Positions 37,201 through 46,400 of a stretch of 64,000 bases of DNA are shown here, piece after piece. The notes below the pieces were generated by a model. It was not told where the DNA came from and did not search any database. It worked only from the letters and a program-made list of their open reading frames with translations. The translations under genes were made by a program, and so were the position numbers. This DNA is from Rhea pennata (Eukaryota > Chordata > Aves > Rheiformes > Rheidae), in NCBI RefSeq assembly GCF_028389875.1, contig NC_084677.1, positions 11,326,017 through 11,390,016 on the forward strand, read 5' to 3'. Every line of letters begins with the position of its first letter. The first letter of the stretch is position 1.

Positions 37201-38803
37201 GTTTATGCATCAGGTAAAATATTTTATTAACATTTCTCTCTGTGCTGCCCACATTACCCCCATTTCTTACTGAAATATAATTGTTAATTATGAGTTGTTT
37301 TAATTTCCCCACAATTTTTACTTTCATGTGTAAAAGTAATATGTGTAATTTTTATTTTTGTGTATAGAAACAATATGCTTGGGGCTCACCTAGTATACAA
37401 TATTTAGGGGTGGAGGAGTGCATGCACTATGCAGCATGCTAAAACAAGAATGATTGGTTATTTTAAGTCCCATTAATAAGCATTTTAAATCCTTATCAGA
37501 TGTATAACTCTAGAATTAATATTATAAATATAGCAAGTTAAATGTAAAATTCTCTGATTCATGAGATATGCTGAAGAGTGTCTGCTTTACTTACAATTTC
37601 TCCTTCTCCTATACCCAACACCCTCTCCAAAATCAACCTCTATCTGCAACTCAGAATCCAACTTTGCATAGTTTGTTGTTACCACATTTGTGTGATGTCC
37701 CACAGTCTTTTCACTAGAACTACCACCACCGCTCCAAACCCTTTCCACACGCACCCACCTGATTCAGTCTGATTGAGGTATGAAAGATTAAATCCAACTC
37801 TGTGTAAGCAAGTAGTCCTGTCAATGCTAGTAATAGTGACTAGAGCCCTTAGACATACAGTTATCCTTCACTGAGATATGCTGCAGTCATGACGGTATAG
37901 CCATTTAATATTCTTACCTCAAGTAATGATCTTTTGTTATGCAGCGATAATAATGGAATATCTTCATCTGATGCTGAAACCATTTGTTGAATTATCACCT
38001 CTGCTAACCAGAAATGAGGTAACGTGTGTGTTTATACCAGGGTCTTAATTCTCACGGGATGCACATTTGAGCTTGTCAGCAGAAAATGTCCCCAGTACTA
38101 TGTCACCCTCCAGTTTTCAAGGAGGTATGTGCAAGGAAGTGCATTTTAGGCAGTATGTCATGTTTGTTGAGAAGAAAGATAAGAGTTTATGCTTGCAATT
38201 TGGGAGAGGCTGCTTCAGGTCCTTCCTTGGCCCCAGTAACCTGTATGGCTTTGGCTGGCTAGATGCAACCTAATTTTTAAAGATACTTAGGTTTTTATCT
38301 GCCTCCTTATATAGACAAACGAGTACAGTACACTTCTTGTGGATGTTTTCAAGACTAGAAGATTCTATTTTGCAGACTTTGCTTAGTCTTTGGGCTTTCA
38401 AGATCCTCCTTTTGGGCGAACATTTTGAAAGACAATGTGACATATGTCAATAGGACATGGTGTTTTTAATTTTCCTTTAACTGGATTTTACTACCATTTA
38501 CAGGCTTTGGCTCAGTTTCCTGTATATTCACATCTGCTGTTTTTTGTCCTGCAGGTACAGAACATTTCCATAACCCACACGTTTCGCATAGACAAGGCAC
38601 GGCACCAGCTGGGCTACAACCCAGAGAAGTTTGCATTTGCCGATTCTGTGGACCACTACATTAAAACAAGACCAGAAGCCCCGAATCATCACGCCTTCCT
38701 CAAAGTTTTGCTTTCTTTAATGGTTAGTTTAAGTTTGATCTTTCTTTCTTTAAGATTTGATGGCCTTTCAGCTCTGCATTTTTTCAGAGAAATGCAACGT
38801 TGA
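27897..38803 (+). CDS. SDR42E2-like short-chain dehydrogenase, copy B (11 coding exons, 445 aa)
   Basis: Tandem paralogue of copy A with the same exon structure and intron phases; an NAD(P)-dependent dehydrogenase of unknown substrate. Coding exons: 27897-28211, 28765-28860, 29851-29908, 30572-30690, 31620-31695, 33222-33304, 35246-35383, 36378-36443, 37150-37213, 37945-38018, 38555-38803. They join in frame to 445 aa from ATG 27897. A start at the internal Met59 would give 387 aa, closer to the SDR42E1 length. Visible features are TGGGGYFG (64-71), [10 protein letters not shown] as in human SDR42E1, TST (169-171), HYSRTK (Tyr201, Lys205), [11 protein letters not shown], and a hydrophobic segment at about 411-429 followed by a short polar tail. 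The E2 name comes from its position beside EEF2K. Copy B keeps more of the family consensus than copy A. Its promoter is probably CpG island 1. Confidence 0.9.
28765..28860 (+). CDS. SDR42E2 copy B, coding exon 2
   Basis: 32 codons (residues 106-137), starting [15 protein letters not shown] and ending [10 protein letters not shown], the same motif as human SDR42E1. Acceptor TATTACAG and a canonical GT donor (CAA|GTGAGT), unlike copy A. Confidence 0.93.
29851..29908 (+). CDS. SDR42E2 copy B, coding exon 3
   Basis: 58 nt encoding [19 protein letters not shown] plus a split codon. Acceptor TTCCTAG, donor GACG|GTAAGT. Confidence 0.92.
30083..30104. repeat. Perfect 9-bp hairpin
   Basis: AGCCAGCAC and GTGCTGGCT separated by CATA, in intron 3 of SDR42E2 copy B. 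No role is known. Confidence 0.7.
30572..30690 (+). CDS. SDR42E2 copy B, coding exon 4
   Basis: 119 nt, residues 157-196, including [20 protein letters not shown] with Ser170/Thr171. Only about 5 of 40 residues differ from copy A. Acceptor TTGTCACAG, donor AAAAG|GTATTT. Confidence 0.93.
31620..31695 (+). CDS. SDR42E2 copy B, coding exon 5 (catalytic YxxxK)
   Basis: 76 nt encoding [20 protein letters not shown] and a few more residues, with Tyr201 and Lys205. Acceptor CTCTGTAG, donor GCAG|GTACTT. Confidence 0.93.
33222..33304 (+). CDS. SDR42E2 copy B, coding exon 6
   Basis: 83 nt, residues 222-249, including [18 protein letters not shown], closely matching RPAGIYGPGEQRHLPR of SDR42E1. Acceptor TCTTTTAG, donor GCA|GTATGT. 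Confidence 0.93.
34020..34041. repeat. Perfect 10-bp inverted repeat
   Basis: CATTTCAGTT and AACTGAAATG separated by two bases, in intron 6 of SDR42E2 copy B. Confidence 0.7.
34159..34183. repeat. Perfect 9-bp inverted repeat
   Basis: AATGGATCA and TGATCCATT flanking a 7-base spacer, about 120 bases from another inverted repeat. Several ATCCATTT-like words lie around it. Confidence 0.65.
34728..35150 (-). repeat. CR1-like LINE 3' fragment, minus orientation, with an internal tandem duplication
   Basis: Read on the minus strand this ends like a CR1 3' region. The plus strand shows the reverse-oriented landmarks GGACCTTGGAGTCATGTAGT, an ACTTCCCTACTAGATAAATT segment and TCCATTACTTCTTATACTAT. 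It is diverged and 5'-truncated. A unit of about 104 bp is duplicated inside it (34951-35054 and 35055 to about 35149). Confidence 0.55.
34951..35149 (-). repeat. 104-bp tandem duplication inside the CR1 fragment
   Basis: Both copies start ATGTCCATTACTTCTTATAC and run to TTTTAATTGATTTGT with a few differences. The period is 104 bases; the second copy is slightly short. This is local segmental duplication, not two insertions. Confidence 0.8.
35246..35383 (+). CDS. SDR42E2 copy B, coding exon 7
   Basis: 138 nt (46 codons, residues 250-295), starting [38 protein letters not shown] is the core segment. Acceptor GTCTACAG, donor GCT|GTAAGT. Confidence 0.93.
36378..36443 (+). CDS. SDR42E2 copy B, coding exon 8
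   Basis: 22 codons, residues 296-317, [13 protein letters not shown] followed by NLFEWLTPL. Acceptor TTTAACAG; the donor CTA|GTGCGT is weak but in frame and at the same position as in copy A. Confidence 0.92.
37150..37213 (+). CDS. SDR42E2 copy B, coding exon 9
   Basis: 64 nt, residues 318-338 plus a split codon, beginning [16 protein letters not shown]. Acceptor CCTCTCAG, donor TCAG|GTAAAA. Confidence 0.92.
37945..38018 (+). CDS. SDR42E2 copy B, coding exon 10
   Basis: 74 nt, residues 339-363, including [20 protein letters not shown]. Acceptor TTATGCAG, donor GAG|GTAACG. Confidence 0.92.
38555..38803 (+). CDS. SDR42E2 copy B, last coding exon
   Basis: 82 codons and TGA (residues 364-445). 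It starts [20 protein letters not shown], with a hydrophobic segment [16 protein letters not shown] and a polar end about 14 residues longer than in copy A. Its 5' half is GC-richer than the other exons. The acceptor is TCCTGCAG. Confidence 0.93.
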   Translation, partial: VQNISITHTFRIDKARHQLGYNPEKFAFADSVDHYIKTRPEAPNHHAFLKVLLSLMVSLSLIFLSLRFDGLSALHFFREMQR

Positions 38804-39131
38804 CCTGCGTAATGGGCTGCTGCGGATCCCTCCCATCTCCACGCTGCTTATGGCCCCTGTGCAGCAAACAGGCAGTTACTTTTCAGATTGAAGGACAAAA
38901 TTTTAGCGTGGCAGCAGCCGCTCTTAGGCAGCAAAGCGCAGGGAAGGCCAGCGACCATCACTGAAACGCACCGGAGCCGCGACCGTTGGGTGCGTTTGCC
39001 TCACACGCACCAGCCTTCCCCGCGGACTGACGGCCGGGCCGGGCCGCGCGCGGCGCCTGTAACGGCCGCGCGGGGGCAGCGCGCGCGCGGCTCCCTGTGG
39101 TGATTTCCTCGTGTCACTGCGCGCGCCGGGA

Positions 39132-39137
39132 AATAAA
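39132..39137 (+). terminator. Candidate poly(A) signal of SDR42E2 copy B
   Basis: AATAAA about 330 bases after the copy B stop codon, at the edge of CpG island 2. It is the first such hexamer downstream of the gene. Confidence 0.5.
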
Positions 39138-39523
39138 ACGTGCGTGGAAGTGCTACGCTTGCTCATGTGCTGTAGCGGACACCCGCCTCTCCCCCTCGGG
39201 CTCTGCGACAGGCGACGCCGGGCCCTCCGCGGCGAGGCTGCCCCCGGACGGCGCGGGAAGCCGGAGCAGCTGCGGAAAGCGCCCTCGCCGACCTCAGTCG
39301 AAGCCGGTCGGTGCGTAACGGCGCGGAGCCGCCTTCCCCGGCGCTGCATTCCCGGTTGAGCGTTTGGTTTTACTGTTTCCCGGCCGCCCACCCTGCGCGC
39401 GGCTCTGGCGGCGCCCCCGCCCCGCCCGGTGAGGGCTCCGCCTCGCTCCCCTCCGGGCACTCTCCCCGGCTCGCCGCCGCCGCCTCGCTCCCGGGGGCGA
39501 AAAGGAGCCACCGCGGCGGCGAC

Positions 39524-39528
39524 AAAAA
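39524..39528 (-). terminator. Pol III terminator of tRNA-Leu
   Basis: Five A on the plus strand are TTTTT in the transcribed direction, five bases after the tRNA 3' end. Confidence 0.85.
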
Positions 39529-39533
39529 CTTCT

Positions 39534-39615
39534 TGGCAGCGGTGGGATTCGAACCCACGCCATCGAAATGACTGGAGCCTAAATCCAGCGCCTTAGACCA
39601 CTCGGCCACGCTACC
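39534..39615 (-). tRNA. tRNA-Leu (anticodon UAG)
   Basis: 82-nt gene, 5' end at 39615, reading GGTAGCGTGGCCGAGTGGTC onward. The acceptor stem GGTAGCG pairs with CGCTGCC, followed by discriminator A. The anticodon arm CTGGA-TTTAGGC-TCCAG gives anticodon TAG. There is a long class II variable arm (CAT-TTCG-ATG) and a T-arm with box B GGTTCGAATCC; box A is TGGCCGAGTGG. No intron. It decodes CUA and related leucine codons. I recall a human tRNA-Leu(UAG) gene in the EEF2K region, so the position may be conserved. Confidence 0.96.
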
Positions 39616-40350
39616 GGCTGGGTGCTGTGCCGCCCGCGAGGCCCATATGAGGAGGGCGGCGCGCCCGCCTTCTGCCCCCACTGCCTTCCCTGCGCGCTCC
39701 TCGCAGCGCCTTTCGGCGCCGCCGCCACCCCCCGGGGAAGCGCCATTAACGCAAGCGGCACGGACTCCACGGAAGCGCCGCCGGGAGCGCCCCGCGGCCC
39801 GCCGAGGACCCCGCGGCCTCCCCGCGCCCGGCAGGTGGCGCCGCCGCCGCGACCCCTGACCCCAACGGCCGCCGGGCGGCGTCGCGGGGAGCCGCGTTGC
39901 GCGGGCGCCCCCTGCTGCCGCGGCCCTCGGGGGGGACGCGCGGCGCGGCACGCGCGCAGGGCGGGATGCGGCGCGACGCCGGCGCGGCGCCTCGCGGGAC
40001 GGCCTCGGCGCCGCCGCTGCTCCCGCTTCCCCACCGGGCCCGGGAGGGCCGCAGCCTCCCGCAGCACCGGTCCCGGCTCTGCGGAGCCGCTGACCTCCCC
40101 CGCCAGCTGCCTGCCGCAGCGCGTTTTCAGCCGGGCTGTTCCCACCCGAGGCGGGAGGCCCTTTCCCCTTCGTGCCGGCCTGCTTAGTCGACATGGGGCC
40201 GCCCAGGCCAGTGCTGTAGTGGTGGCAGCCTGGTCATCTGTACCTGCAGCGCTTCGTGCTTGCTTATCTGCTGCTGCTGAGCTGGGGCCGGGTGCAGGCA
40301 GGTGCCTTACCACCGCAGGCAGGGATTTACCAAATTTGGGCTGTCGTCGG

Positions 40351-42829
40351 TGAGTAGGATGTCGAACGGTCTTATTATGAGATGCCTGCCTAGAGCAAAG
40401 AAATTTCTTTTTGGAGAGAGCTAAAAACTTCAGAGCTAATTGCAGGACGATTAAAACACTAATACAGATAAATGATGTCTTCCTTTCCTATTTTTCCCAT
40501 AGGAAGTCAAGCAGTGGTGCTCAAGGAAGCTTTATGCGTGTATATTGTACACCTGCCTTCTGGCTCAAACAAGGTTTATGGCCCAATGGATTTACCATAA
40601 AAGAAAGGACTGGCACAGGAGTTTGTTCAGGGAATGAAATTATTTACAGGCAATTATTCATCTGGATTTTCAAACTAATCCAGAGCAAAACTGCTCTGAA
40701 AGTAAATACTGTTTGGGATGTGTTTTCTGTTTTCTTTTCAAGAACTGTCATTCTCCAGAACAGCAGTTTCTAAACAGAACCTCATTTAACATGCTGGAAC
40801 TCTACAGGCTTCACTGCTATTAGAAAAACATGTACACACTGCTGAGCATATTAAATGAAAGAATAATATGCTAAACTTGCAGGTTATTAGTTTCCAATTT
40901 TTAATTTACTTTAATGTTTTCAAGCAAAAAATAAGTGTGAATTAAATTCCTTAAATGTTAAAGTAATAGTAAGTAGCATCTAAATAGAAAACTAAAAAGA
41001 TAAAGCATGTCTGGAATAATACTATCTAATTTTTAATTTCAATATATATCTTGTTCAGCATTTTATTAAACACTTTTTCATCACCAGTTGGCCTTTTAAG
41101 ATCACTACAGAGAAGAGAAGTAAAAATATAACCCTGAAAAGTACAGCCTTGCATCAGGTTGCCGAAGTTGGCTTATTTGAAAGCAAAGGTGTAGCTTGAG
41201 CCAGTGTAACCTAATTGTATTCCTAAACTGGCAAAATATTCTCAGTAAGGATATGTAACATAATACAGCTACATGCCATGAGGTCTCTTCTAGTCCCAAA
41301 CTAAGCTGTGTGTTTAAATAATATTAAAGCCAGTTACTCATGTGATTTGTTCTTCATATAATTGCTCTCATATATCACATTAGTTAAAAATTCTGCCAGT
41401 ACTAGCACCCTACAATAGCAGATGGTGATCTTCTTTTAATGATTATCAGTGCATTTTTGTGCATTGAGAACAGGGCATCTGGCCTCAGCCAGGCCTGTGT
41501 AACTAGTGTGACAGGTCTCTCCAGCACTGCTCTGTGTGCAGCCACCCATGCCCTGCTCAGCTCCAGGGTGCACAGGGCACGCTGGACTGACTGCCCAAGA
41601 AATGGGGATATAACCAGGGGTGGGGTGAAAGAGCTCTGTTATTGATAACCATTAGTATTTACGTCACTGATCAGTAGCTGGGAGATGAATAGGACCTCAG
41701 AAGTTTTCTTCACAATCCATAAATGCTGTAAATGTGTTTTATTTAAACTTAACATCCACAGGCTACCCAGAAATGTGCCAGTAGGAGAAAGCATTAAGCA
41801 ATGGCTCAATCTAGTCTCTGCCATATATTCCTGAATGAAATCCGCATCCTTAAATTCATCTGGTGAGTTTTGTCAAAATTACAAGTATCCCGGAGTCATG
41901 GGCTGCACTTCAACACGTGTGTTCATGTTCATGTATGCACACATGCTTTTTCCCATTCCGCAAGTTAAACTTTGATTTAACTTACTTAAGAAATCCGGGG
42001 GAGGGGAGTTTGGCAGAGTCAGATAGTGTGCTCTGCATGTTTTTAATTAAATATTTGCAATCTTCCCCCCTGAAGATTATTTCAGCACTAATATTGGAAT
42101 ATCATTTCTATTTTGGTTTACTTCTTTTTGACTACTAGACTTGCCAGATAGAGCAGAGGTTGTGCATTTCTTTTATTTTGCTTCTGATGCCACCAGAGAC
42201 TATCAGTATTAAGTATATATTGACATTTTCAGTCTTGGCTTTGTAACCCCTGCTCATAGTAAATGATGCTAATGAGGATTATGTACATGAGTAAGAGACT
42301 CAGTAAAAACGGCAGACTCCTACCAGGGTGGCAACCTGCCAGTTAGGCCAGAACCTGTTTATACTAATTCCCATGTAACACATAAAAGGTGCGGAATTTT
42401 ATTTAATTTTTCCACAAATTTTAGCTTGAAGAAAAGCTTAAACATGGACACTTTCCACTCAGTAAGTGAATGTTTTAGGGGAAAAAGTGAGGATGAGTGC
42501 TTTGAGGAATACTTATTTGAAATATTTCGTGCATATTTCTACCATTTCCCCTGGGGGAATTAAGTGTTACACAGTTTAATTCGGCAGAAGAGCTGGCCCA
42601 GCGGAAACAGATGTGAAAGAAAATTAAAAAGCTGCTTCCTGTTACCAGCAGGGCACGTGAAAACCCATTTTCTCTGTTTTTCCATCACAGCGTCTCTGCC
42701 CCCAGCCCCGTGGCCTCTCCCGTGTCTAACACCTTACCTAACGGGGCTACTCGAGTCTTTCTCCTCAGCGTGTTTCCATTTTTCTCACAGAAAACGCCAT
42801 TACCTGGGAGACTTTCCCCCTGTGCGGGG
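40351..42829. other. Intergenic region between CpG islands 2 and 3
   Basis: AT-rich DNA without a recognised gene or repeat. The plus-strand open frame 40411-40773 is the longest here but has no family resemblance and no ATG at its start. A GC-richer patch near 41455-41640 was examined without identifying it. Confidence 0.5.
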
Positions 42830-43450
42830 CCCGTGAGGGACGGGGAGGCGGCGCGAGCAGGCAGCGCTTCCCGCCTCGCCTCAGCAGGGCGGCTGCGCGC
42901 CCGCCCGCGGGAGGGCGGGCGGCGACGCGCTGGCAGCGCCCTGCGGCGGCGGCTCCCGGCTGCAGCGCGGTAGGTGCCTTGGCGGGGAGGGGGCCGCGGC
43001 CGGGGCCGCGGCCGCGCCGCCCGCCGGGGGGAGGCAGCGGCTGGTGCCCTCCGCCGGTGCGCGGTCCGGCCGCGGCGGTGCGCGCCCGCGGGGCCTCAGG
43101 CGGCGCCTCCGCGGCCCCGGGCGTGGCGCTGCGGGGCGAGCGGCCGCTGCCCCCCCGCAGGGCGAAGGCCGGAGGGCGGCACGTCGCTCAGCGGCGAGGA
43201 CTGCCAGAATTGCGCGTGGGGATGCGAGTCGCGCTCCGAGCAGACGGAGCCTTTCGGAGGCGGGCGTGGAAGCCGTGAGTTTCTTACGGTGCCCCCCAAA
43301 CGCCGGCCGAGCGCTTGGGGTTGGGCTGCGCTCCCTGACTGCTGCCTGGAGGCGGTAGCCTCCCCCGGTGTGCTCCCGGGACAGCGCAGATAGTTTAGCA
43401 ACGTTGTGCGACAGCAGGGCACACCCCGCTGAAGCGCCCTGCCCTTGCGT
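42830..43450 (+). promoter_or_regulatory. CpG island 3, likely EEF2K promoter and first exon
   Basis: GC- and CpG-rich island 6.6 kb upstream of the EEF2K start-codon exon. Two plausible first-exon donors: GCG|GTAGGT ending at 42969 and GCC|GTGAGT ending at 43274. Either could splice to the acceptor at 50026. The transcription start cannot be fixed from sequence alone. Confidence 0.65.
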
Positions 43451-46400
43451 TGCGGGCTGCAGAGTGGTGGCAGCGGAGTAGAAACGGCCTCTCTGGTACT
43501 GCGAACTGGCTGGCTGGAGAATTGCTTTAATACACAGTTACAAGCTGCTAAAAATCCTTTAATACTGTTAACATTTGGATATTTTCCCAATGTCTTAATG
43601 CAAATAAAAGAGTATCAAGTTGACAACTTGAAGTAATGAGCAAATGATTGCCCAAAAGCCACTTACAGTTGATTGTTCAGTGCATATAAAGCTAATTGAA
43701 GTATCAAGGCTATTAACTTTATAGCAGCCTTCAATTACCATTAACTTGAGCATCACTTTTCTGTGCTTTTGTATGTTCGTATTTTGCTAATACTAACATG
43801 TATCCTATCCATATATATCCTGTTTGGCAGAACAGACTTATATCAGTAAGGTCATTCCTGTGCTTTGCTGCTTGCAGCTCTAATAACCATTGGTCTGAAG
43901 CTGCAGCGTGTTTCCTTGCACAGGATTTGGGGCCTCAAGTAGTTCATACTCTAAACTGTCATAGATGATCTGTCCCATTTGGCTCTTGATTTTTGCATCA
44001 TTGTTGTCTGCTGCTCTGTGGCTAATGCACTGCAGTATCCCAGCTGCGCTTGCAGAGAGACTGGATGTGATTTGTACCACAGTGTCTGTAGCAGCAATGC
44101 AGCAATACACTGGAAGCTGCTGAAAGTAAGGGCTTCTAATTAGAAGATCTTCAGCTGGTAAGACCAGATCTATCAGAGGTAGCTGGTGAGTTCAGACATT
44201 GCTCTCACGCATGCTCTCTCTCTCTCCCCCCCCCCCATTTTTTTTCCTTTAATCTCATGTTTTATCAGAGCTGCTAACTTGACTCACTATACCTGTTTCC
44301 TCATCTGTGTATGGTGAGGTCGCTTCCTTCACATGGTTTGGTTAGGTGTTTTGGAAGAGCAGTAATTCTGTGATGGGCTATAGAGCATTAACATAGCGGG
44401 GGGAGGGGTTGTTCTGGAATATGTTAGGTAGCTTTGTGTTTGTGTTTTGTAAAGATGATGACAGCAGCACTTTGTAAGGTGAGCCTGTGTGGTTGCTGGA
44501 ATTAAGGTTCAAATCTGTATTTTAAAAGGATGTTAATCTAAAAATCCAACTTCTCTCTTAAAGCAAAGAGCTTGTTACTTTTACAAGTATGTTAGATGTA
44601 TTTAGCCAGTCTGGTATTAAACCAAAAGGAATTCAGTATTTTAGCTGAGAGAAGGATTCGTTCTTGCTTTATAAGTGACCTGCAAGAGAAGTTTTAACTA
44701 TTTCTTTCCTAGGCCAGCCCTTGTTCTGTGCTAAAACAGTGCAGAGGACTGTGAGCTGAAACAGCCACTGAAACGGCTGGGGATGCTCCTGTCATCCCTC
44801 TTCTGCTGGTTAGAGCATTCCTATCTCTTAGCTCTCTAGGATAAATTAAGGCAGGTTTTGGTGTTCGGGCTGCTGTGGGGGCTTGCTGCAGGGTCCTGTC
44901 AAACCAACAGCATTTCTGTAACAGCAGACCCCTGTAAAAATGAGTCATGTTTTACCAGCGCTATGGTGTGAATTTCTCCCTCTGTTTATCTGTATTTATA
45001 CTTGCACTGTGTGTGACAACACAGTGTTTTTTTTCCTCACAGCTGGCCTTCCCATGTTGGTAGTGTGGCTCTTAGAAATAATGGCAGGAAAAAGAAAAAT
45101 ACTGCAGCAGCTGAAAAATTGATGATAGTCAAGCAGATTTAACAACCGTGTTTTAAATTTTCTTCATTTTGAATGACATAGTACTAGGTAATAAAAATTG
45201 AATAAATCTTCAAGATAGATTGGAGTAAGTAGTTAAAATTACAGGTTGTGTTTGGTAATACAGATTTGCAGCTATATTCAGTGCAGTGTAATTCTCTTTG
45301 CTGCTTAGGAAAGAGAAAAGCTTCTGTAATGGATATTAAAGATTAACTGACCAAAACGTAGCAGCAGTATTAACAGAGATTCCTAGATCGTATGGCTTTA
45401 TGCCATAATGTAAAAGCATGGAATATAAACCTTGAGATGAAGCTCAGGCTTTTTCTAAGACTTCTGGTAAAAATTTCTGAGGTTTAGAGCAGTGTTTGTG
45501 TAACAAAAGTTTGGTTACTATCCTCACATAAAATGCTCCTGAAAATAGAATTCAGTTCTTAGTAAATACGCTTGTAAAGTAAAGACCACAAGTCCTTTAA
45601 AAGAAATACCATTCCAAGAACAACTGATAGAGTTTAATAAACACAATTGGCTTTAAATTCTGACTCGTGTGGTGATGTACACTGCAAATCGCTGAAATCA
45701 TGAATGTTTGCAATCACTGCTGCATAAAGCAGTATTTCTTTTGCTGCTTCTCCTCAGACCTTCAGGTCCTGGTGGATCATCTGATGTGTGTTTAACTATA
45801 GTTGTAGAAATGAGTGCAGGATAGAGCAGCTGTGAGTAGTGATACTAATCCAGTGTTGCAGTATATCCCAGAGTTACAGTTAATCTAGTAACTCAGAGCT
45901 TTTTACAGCTGCTCTTTGTACATGTAGCGCTTAACATTGTTTTTTGAATACCTGTTAGACTCTGGTAGGGTATTCACAGTAAAATGGCAACTGAGGATGC
46001 GGTTCCCCTTCCAGTGATGTGTTACTGCCTTTTCCCAGGAGTCGCTGCTCTCACATGGTCTTTGCTAGAAGAGCTGGTTCTATGAATGCTCCTGAGCTGC
46101 TTCAGTGCAAAGTCAGCTGAGTTAGTTTATACCTCCTTCAGCAGTGGTTTGCTGCAGCCCAGCTGACTCTACATGGGGCAGATGGAGTACTATATATTTG
46201 GTGGGTTTCTAAGCTGAGGGGATGGTACCTCCATCAGAGAAGCAGTAACCAACACCAGAGTTTTGCTGATGAATTTGCTGATGAAGGTGCTACAGTATAT
46301 TACTTCACTGTTTCTGTAGTGACCGTCTGTCAGTAGCTGTGGTATAAGGGCTGCAGCTATGAGTACTGATGCAGAACTGTATTTATCTGGTGCTATTTTG

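Larger units (their letters stand above)
38880..40350. promoter_or_regulatory. CpG island 2, around the tRNA-Leu gene
   Basis: Dense CpG, GC-rich DNA just downstream of SDR42E2 copy B. It contains the minus-strand tRNA-Leu gene and ends on the plus strand with a strong splice donor, GTCG|GTGAGT at about 40350. It could be an alternative EEF2K promoter, a noncoding RNA promoter, or open chromatin around the tRNA gene. Open frames of 200-270 codons on both strands overlap each other and are GC artefacts. Confidence 0.6.

Noticed and set aside
39370-40353. Open frames of 240-275 codons on both strands in CpG island 2
   Set aside because: Same GC artefact. One of them runs straight through the tRNA gene.
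40411-40773. 120-codon plus-strand open frame
   Set aside because: It starts at a non-ATG codon and has no recognisable family or splice support; it is probably chance, though it could lie in a noncoding RNA.
42974-43590. Open frames over CpG island 3
   Set aside because: Overlapping low-complexity frames in a promoter island. The EEF2K start codon is clearly at 50106.
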